A DNA stretch of 34,016 nucleotides from Gemmatales bacterium (GTDB lineage Bacteria > Planctomycetota > Planctomycetia > Gemmatales > HRBIN36). The DNA lies in the NCBI GenBank assembly GCA_025056555.1, contig JANWVZ010000021.1, positions 1-34,016 of the forward strand, given 5' to 3'. This document shows, piece after piece, positions 28,822 to 34,016 of this stretch (positions are counted from its first letter, which is position 1; each line of letters opens with the position of its first letter). Under the pieces are notes generated by a model. It did not search any database and was not told the origin of the DNA. It worked only from the letters and a program-made list of their open reading frames with translations. A program made the translations under genes and the position numbers.

Positions 28822-28943
28822 TCCCGGCCATCACAGCGCCAATCCTTACAAAGCGCAGCTGGCCAAGTATTGCGGATCAGGTAAGCCGCCGAATAATTTG
28901 TCTAGGTTGGCTGACCTGCCCAATAAGCTTGGTAATCGGTACG

Positions 28944-28979
28944 ACGGCGAGGCGTATGCCTTGCCGTTTTGGTTTTTTT
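28944..28979 (+). terminator. Rho-independent terminator downstream of the LDDR-motif gene
   Basis: acggcgaggc-gtat-gccttgccgt (10-bp stem, 4-nt loop) followed by tttggttttttt. Confidence 0.7.
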
Positions 28980-29223
28980 GCAAGGTGCGGTCTTGAGTTT
29001 ACGACGGTGATGTTGCTAACCATCCATGAGAATAGGGGCCAGTTCCGTTTTTTATCAGAAGGCTCAGCAGCGAGGTGCTGGAAGGTCCAGCTCTCAGGAG
29101 CGGCAAGTAGTCCCGAAACTTCCTCAGAAAAAGATTCCAGGATGGGTGCCCGATGGTGAGTAGCAGAACTTTTTGTGCTAGAGAATTCGGAAACGGTACA
29201 TAGGACGCTTGCGACAGCTGTCG

Positions 29224-29517
29224 TCAGCCCCCGACGTCGGCCGAGAGAATCAGAACGGTCTGGCCGGCTGCAACTGCGAGCTGGAGGTCGCGGACGAATC
29301 CGTGGCTGTCCAGGGCGAGGCGATACCACGGGGCAAGCTCCCCAGATGAATCAAGCAGATCTTGCCAATGGGGGAACCGTTCTTGCACTTGTCTGAGCAC
29401 ATCCCTGAGCGTACCGGGCTGCACTCGGCATCGCGCGCACCCCGTACGCAACCTCGGCACGCCGAGAAACTCCACTACCACGCTCTGCTCTTCACGAACA
29501 GTCTCTGCCGACTTCAT
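29224..29517 (-). CDS. MoaD/ThiS-like (ubiquitin-fold) sulfur-carrier-type protein ending in Gly-Gly
   Basis: From the ATG at 29515-29517: MKSAETVREEQSVVVEFLGVPRLRTGCARCRVQPGTLRDVLRQVQERFP...VAAGQTVLILSADVGG. Upstream in-frame starts at 29568 or 29613 are possible. Confidence 0.65.
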   Translation of the reverse strand: MKSAETVREEQSVVVEFLGVPRLRTGCARCRVQPGTLRDVLRQVQERFPHWQDLLDSSGELAPWYRLALDSHGFVRDLQLAVAAGQTVLILSADVGG

Positions 29518-29689
29518 GCGTACACCACCGCGACCAGGCCGATAAGGAATCGGAGCGTGGCCAGCCATAGGACTGACGTCATCCGCAAAAATTTTTTTGC
29601 GGGGACTGGCCACACCCTGGCCGATTTCGTATTCTCATTATCGGTACAGGGACGAAAGCAGGCAGGACAGCCCGAAAATCAGCTTGTAT

Positions 29690-29956
29690 TATCAAGCCTA
29701 TGGCCCCGGACCCCAGCTTGGTGGATTTCAGTAGAAGTCGCCACGGCTGGAACATGGTGGGCCACATAAAGCGAGGGCAGTCCAGCGGCGGGTGCATGTC
29801 CGCTGCATGTGCCAAAAGAGCTGTCGGCAGACCGCACCAAGAGGAGTGGCCTGCGGCCCAAGCGGGTAGCTCCGCGACACATGCCTCGAACGTGCAATGA
29901 GTCAAAGCCTGCTTTCGTAGTTCCACCCCGGCCTCTGTGCCGGGGTTTTCTTTTTA
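29690..29956 (+). ncRNA. Candidate structured non-coding RNA ending in a rho-independent terminator
   Basis: No convincing ORF on either strand; nested complementary segments 29737-29741/29874-29878, 29745-29748/29868-29871, 29759-29765/29846-29852 and 29791-29798/29806-29813; terminator at the 3' end. The 5' boundary is a guess. Confidence 0.35.
29925..29956 (+). terminator. Rho-independent terminator
   Basis: accccggc-ctctgt-gccggggt (8-bp stem) followed by tttctttttatt. Confidence 0.75.
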
Positions 29957-30292
29957 TTGGAGCTTTTCATTATTATGACCGTTCCGCTGTGGCTGACAAT
30001 CTGTAGAACACCATAACCTCATGCCTTTCGGATGTTGCTGAAAGTCGAGCGTTTTTTGCTTTGTCGCAGCCCTGTTCCCAGTTTTGAAGTCTGAGACAAG
30101 CCCAAGGCAATTGTTACGTAAACTCACACATTCCAGGAACTATCAATGCTGACGGTTATATGGCGTATATTGTGCATCTGTTTAGTTATACACAGTATTG
30201 ACCTATGGAGCAGCGATGGTATAATTAGGTAAAACTAAATGCGCGGTGTTTTACGTTGGTTTATGAGTAACCTTCGGATGGAGGAAGACTGC

Positions 30293-31375
30293 ATGAGTGG
30301 TGAGCGAGGACAGCTTTCGAATGGCCGGGGAAAGCGAAGTAGCCAACCGAGCCAATCGCACCAGGGTGGCTTCACGCTGATCGAACTGTTAGTAGTCATC
30401 GCGATTATTGGCCTGCTCATGGCGCTGTTATTACCGGCGATTCAGCGGGTGCGGATGGCGGCTAACTCACTGCGGTCGCGGAACAACTTGCGGCAATTGG
30501 CCATTGCGATGCACAATCACCACGAAACGCTCGGTGTGCTGCCCCCAGGTTCCGGACCCCTCCGGCCAGATGGGTCGAGTATGGGTTTTTCCGCCCTGGC
30601 CCAGATTTTGCCTTACGTGGAGCAAGACAATCTCCAGCGCTTGATTGACCTGAACCAGCCGTTGTTCCTCGGCCAAGGGCCGAACCGTGTGCTCAATCCC
30701 GTCCATCAGCCCGCTATACAAACAGTGGTGCCACTGTTTTTGAATCCCGGCGATGGTAATAGTCCGATTTTCACTAGTTATTGGCAAGCTCGCAGCGCGG
30801 GAACGAATTATGCGGTGAACACAGGCAGCGGCGTGGGGAGTTTCGTGGACCTTCGGTTTCCGACGGATGGCGTCTTCTGGCACGCTTCGCAGGTGCGCCT
30901 GTCGGACTTGTTTGACGGCACCTCAAACACCCTACTCTTGGCGGAAATCTTACGGGGGCCCGACCGCAATGCGACAGGCCCGATGCCGAACTCTGCAGGC
31001 CCACCGCGGTGGGCAGCGAGTATTTCTACCGGGCGCACGATGATCCCCACTCCGCCCGGGGGAGTGAATCCGCCCATGACTGAAGCCGATTGTGCTCGCT
31101 CGACTTCGTGGTTTGGGTTCCGCGGCGCTAGTTGGGCTTATCCCGACCTGAGCAGCACCGGCTTCAATACCTATTTGCCCCCGAATTCCAACCAACCCGA
31201 TTGTTTCGCTCACGGTGCCGGTTGGTACGGGGCACGCAGTCCGTTTCCCGGCGGGGTAAATGTCAGTTTCGCCGATGGCAGTGTCCGGATGATTCGCAAT
31301 AGCATTCATATCCAGGTTTGGCGGGCTCTGTCCACACGGTCTGGCGGAGAAGTTGTGTCTGCTACCTTAGACTAA
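30293..31375 (+). CDS. DUF1559-type prepilin-like protein
   Basis: In-frame ATG at 30293 preceded by gaggaag: MSGERGQ...[73 protein letters not shown] near the C-terminus. Confidence 0.92.
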   Translation: MSGERGQLSNGRGKRSSQPSQSHQGGFTLIELLVVIAIIGLLMALLLPAIQRVRMAANSLRSRNNLRQLAIAMHNHHETLGVLPPGSGPLRPDGSSMGFSALAQILPYVEQDNLQRLIDLNQPLFLGQGPNRVLNPVHQPAIQTVVPLFLNPGDGNSPIFTSYWQARSAGTNYAVNTGSGVGSFVDLRFPTDGVFWHASQVRLSDLFDGTSNTLLLAEILRGPDRNATGPMPNSAGPPRWAASISTGRTMIPTPPGGVNPPMTEADCARSTSWFGFRGASWAYPDLSSTGFNTYLPPNSNQPDCFAHGAGWYGARSPFPGGVNVSFADGSVRMIRNSIHIQVWRALSTRSGGEVVSATLD

Positions 31376-31525
31376 CGCACGAACAGGCCTTCAAGAAGCT
31401 AGGGCAAAAGAGGCATTTGCCCGCGGGTCAGGTCATTTCGCTCAAGTTACCAAACAGCAACGGAAAGCAAAAGTGATCAGTGATTGCATCAGGAATAACA
31501 AACAAAACAGAAAGGAGGTAGTCCA

Positions 31526-32986
31526 ATGCAGCCCAGAATGCATAGCAACGCTCGGGACACCGAGCAATACAGCCTTGCGATGAATCGCCGCCGAATCTGG
31601 ACCAAGTGGCTCGGGCTAGCAATGTCGCTAGTGGCGACCCTTAGCTTAGGTCCCAGCATCTGCGTCGAGGCCCAAGCGGCTAAGGGGCAGCGACTGACGC
31701 GCTTGTTTTACCACGACGACAGCACTTGCACTCTCCGCTGGGCCGACGTGATGATGACAAGTAACGCCGTCAAACTGCAACTGACCCAACCCGTGGCCCA
31801 ATGGCCGAAGGTCGACCCGAGCAAACAACATTTGACCCAACTGGTGGCGATTGCCAATTGGCTCCTCAGCGGTTTACACGACTCAGAGCAAGGCAAGTTC
31901 GGCAGCGGCTGGATGTTGACCTACTCGGCCGTTCGGCGCATTCCCCATGGCGATCATGAAGATTGGCGCTACGACCCGAATCCGTTCGTCGCCGACTATC
32001 GCCTCGACGACAAGCAAGGCAATCCTGCCCATGTGTACGCATACAACTCAGTATTCTATGTGGCCAACGATTTGCTGAGTGGTTACACGCGCATCGCTCC
32101 CCGCGATTATGAAGTGCGGGGCAATCGCCTGGTGCGCAAAGGCCGGCCCCATTTCATCCCGGGCGGCGGGAATCACATTACCCTAGCCGTGGATCGCGAC
32201 CGTGTGGGTTACGCTTGTTGGATTGACAACGATGGCGAAAATAAGGGACGCGTGGACGTTTCTGTAATTCAGCCCAACGGAGCGTCGTTTATCTTGTACA
32301 CCTTCAATCTGCCTTGGGGCGCCCTCCACGGTGCGACGATCAATTCAGGCAAGGTCTTCGTGGCGCCGGAAGAAAACGTCGTCTGGTTCCCAGCGCTCGC
32401 GGACGTTCGCACCAAACCGGAATCGATCACCTATCACGTCGTCGACCTGGGCAAAGAGAACGGCCAGCCGCTGCGCACGGGGGCCTTTGCTGACTACAAG
32501 AACTACGTCTTATTCGTCACGGGGCGGAGCAAGCCGATGCTGGGGATTATCAACGCAGCTCAGTCCGAGCCTCAGCTAGTAACCGTCTCTCTCAGCGCTC
32601 GTCAGGGGCTTCGGCCGGTGACTCCGAAAGTCGTGGCCACTCATGATGGCAAAGTCTTAGCACTTGTGTGCCACGATAAACCTGGCGACGCACAAATGGA
32701 GGAGATTCTGGACATCGTTTCGCTCGATCCCGATGGCGATGGCTCATTCCACGACGCGAAGCTCGTACACACACTAACGATCGGGCCAAGCGCAGTCCAG
32801 GGACACTTCGGCCACCATCACGTCACTGCTGATGCCGACGGACGTTTCGCGTTCGTCACCAATCCGGGCAACGGCACGATCCAGGCCATTCGCCTGAGCG
32901 ATTTCAACCTCGTAGCCACTTGGACGGTTGGCGGCAAGCCCAGCGACATCGTGGCCATCGGCGGGTTGGAAGAGCATCATCATTGA
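31526..32986 (+). CDS. Exported protein, predicted beta-propeller-like, with Asp-rich and His-rich segments
   Basis: 486 aa; signal-like WLGLAMSLVATLSLGPSICVEAQA; repeated beta-strand-like segments (DGRFAFVTNPGNGTIQAIRLSDFNLVATWTVGGKPSDIVAI); SLDPDGDGSFHD and GHFGHHHV; C-terminal EEHHH. Confidence 0.75.
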   Translation: MQPRMHSNARDTEQYSLAMNRRRIWTKWLGLAMSLVATLSLGPSICVEAQAAKGQRLTRLFYHDDSTCTLRWADVMMTSNAVKLQLTQPVAQWPKVDPSKQHLTQLVAIANWLLSGLHDSEQGKFGSGWMLTYSAVRRIPHGDHEDWRYDPNPFVADYRLDDKQGNPAHVYAYNSVFYVANDLLSGYTRIAPRDYEVRGNRLVRKGRPHFIPGGGNHITLAVDRDRVGYACWIDNDGENKGRVDVSVIQPNGASFILYTFNLPWGALHGATINSGKVFVAPEENVVWFPALADVRTKPESITYHVVDLGKENGQPLRTGAFADYKNYVLFVTGRSKPMLGIINAAQSEPQLVTVSLSARQGLRPVTPKVVATHDGKVLALVCHDKPGDAQMEEILDIVSLDPDGDGSFHDAKLVHTLTIGPSAVQGHFGHHHVTADADGRFAFVTNPGNGTIQAIRLSDFNLVATWTVGGKPSDIVAIGGLEEHHH

Positions 32987-33029
32987 GCTTCGTAGTCCCG
33001 AGGCGAAGCCGACAAAGTAGCGCGACCTC

Positions 33030-33050
33030 CCATTAGGGATTCCCTAATGG
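33030..33050. repeat. Perfect palindrome / short hairpin downstream of the propeller gene
   Basis: ccattaggga-t-tccctaatgg; as a hairpin, a 9-bp stem with a 3-nt loop. Confidence 0.85.
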
Positions 33051-33210
33051 TGAATCGTAACGCAATGTTTTCGGACGCTCCAAGTCTTGGTAACTGAAGC
33101 ACGTCGGTATCGGGAGATCGCAGACATTAGTAAATATTCCTACTGATCCAAACTCCTCGGCTACTTAGCAATTGACAACGAATGCTCCACCGCAGCGGCG
33201 GGGGTCGAAT

Positions 33211-33254
33211 AAAAAAGGCAGCTCCCGGCGGTCGCCCCCGCCGTCTGCTTTTTT
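33211..33254. terminator. Likely bidirectional rho-independent terminator upstream of surE
   Basis: aaaaaaggcag ctccc ggcgg tcgccc ccgcc gt ctgctttttt: A-tract and T-tract flank a GC-rich stem. Confidence 0.7.
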
Positions 33255-33351
33255 GCATCCGGGTGCTAGTTGATTCTGAGTTGATTACATAGAACACTCT
33301 TTCACCCTGCCCGATTGAGTGGTCTCAGCAATTTCACCGTAAGGCAAGACT

Positions 33352-34016
33352 ATGCACATACTGCTCACGAATGACGACGGTATCTACGCACCAGGATTAC
33401 GTGCGCTGTGGCAGGAGTTACGTAGTCTCGCACGCGTGAGTGTGGTCGCGCCCGCGACGGAACAAAGCGCCGTCGGCCACTCGATTACCTTACTGACGCC
33501 GCTCATTGTTCAGCCCGTGTTTGACCAGGATGGTACGCATTTCGGCTGGGCCGTGGAGGGAAAGCCCGCGGACTGCGTGAAACTCGCTCTTGTGGAGCTG
33601 CTCGACGAGACGCCCGACCTGCTCGTCAGCGGGATTAACGCAGGTTCGAATGTGGGCATAAACGTGCTCTATTCGGGCACAGTGGCTGCCGCTATCGAAG
33701 GGGCGTTCTTCGGCATCACCAGTATTGCGGTTTCCCTGGAATATCGCGACCCAGTGCACTTGGACTTCCCCGAAGCAGCACGCCTGGCCCGCCGACTTAT
33801 CATTCGCCTCATGGAAAAATATGCAGGCACAGGTCAGCTGTTTAACATTAATATTCCCAGCCTTGACCAAGGCCCCCCGAAGGGAGTTCGTGTCGTGCCC
33901 CAAGGCACCGCCCGCTATCGCGAGCAATTTGAACGACGCACTGACCCACGGGGCCGGGTTTATTTCTGGACCATGCCGGAACTCGTGCCCATCGAGACGA
34001 CACCTGATACTGATGT
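33352..34016 (+). CDS. surE: 5'/3'-nucleotidase SurE, N-terminal part (runs off the window end)
   Basis: From the ATG at 33352: MHILLTNDDGIYAPGLRALWQEL...VVAPATEQSAVGHSITL...GKPADCVKLAL...DLLVSGINAGSNVGINVLYSGTVAAAIEGAFFG, typical of SurE. Confidence 0.95.
   Translation, partial: MHILLTNDDGIYAPGLRALWQELRSLARVSVVAPATEQSAVGHSITLLTPLIVQPVFDQDGTHFGWAVEGKPADCVKLALVELLDETPDLLVSGINAGSNVGINVLYSGTVAAAIEGAFFGITSIAVSLEYRDPVHLDFPEAARLARRLIIRLMEKYAGTGQLFNINIPSLDQGPPKGVRVVPQGTARYREQFERRTDPRGRVYFWTMPELVPIETTPDTD

Noticed and set aside
29690-29956. Assigning the candidate ncRNA to RNase P, tmRNA or SRP RNA
   Set aside because: None of the conserved cores were found (GAGGAAAGUCC, a tRNA-like end with tag ORF, or the GGAAGCAGC-type SRP tip).

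Overview
This 34 kb window looks like a chromosomal segment of a planctomycete, probably Gemmata-like. That is an inference from four DUF1559-type prepilin-like proteins, two exported proteins with an N-terminal LEDR/LDDR motif, and N-terminal-HTH regulators. Most of it is ordinary coding DNA: a HEAT-repeat protein, an alpha/beta hydrolase, an M2/M3-type metallopeptidase, a CDP-alcohol phosphatidyltransferase, an MFS transporter, a PEBP protein followed by nrfH-nrfA, a nucleoside hydrolase-like protein, an RlmI-like methyltransferase, yidD, a coupled mcsA-mcsA-mcsB cluster, a MoaD/ThiS-like protein, a predicted beta-propeller and partial surE. There is also a tRNA-Ala(CGC). No convincing CRISPR-cas, prophage or intact transposase was found. 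The most unusual signals are: (1) three separate non-coding loci carrying 2-3 imperfect repeats of about 37-40 nt at a 75-77 bp period; (2) a terminator-ended, structured, apparently non-coding region at about 29.7-29.96 kb; (3) a tail-anchored HTH protein with two families of repeated short acidic motifs, convergent with an HTH-receiver protein of reversed domain order; (4) a duplicated McsA next to an McsB with an altered C-terminal phospho-arginine sensor motif; (5) a nucleoside hydrolase-like protein with a degenerate metal-binding motif; (6) an orphan MoaD/ThiS-like protein ending in Gly-Gly. All calls were made by eye, with no database searches.
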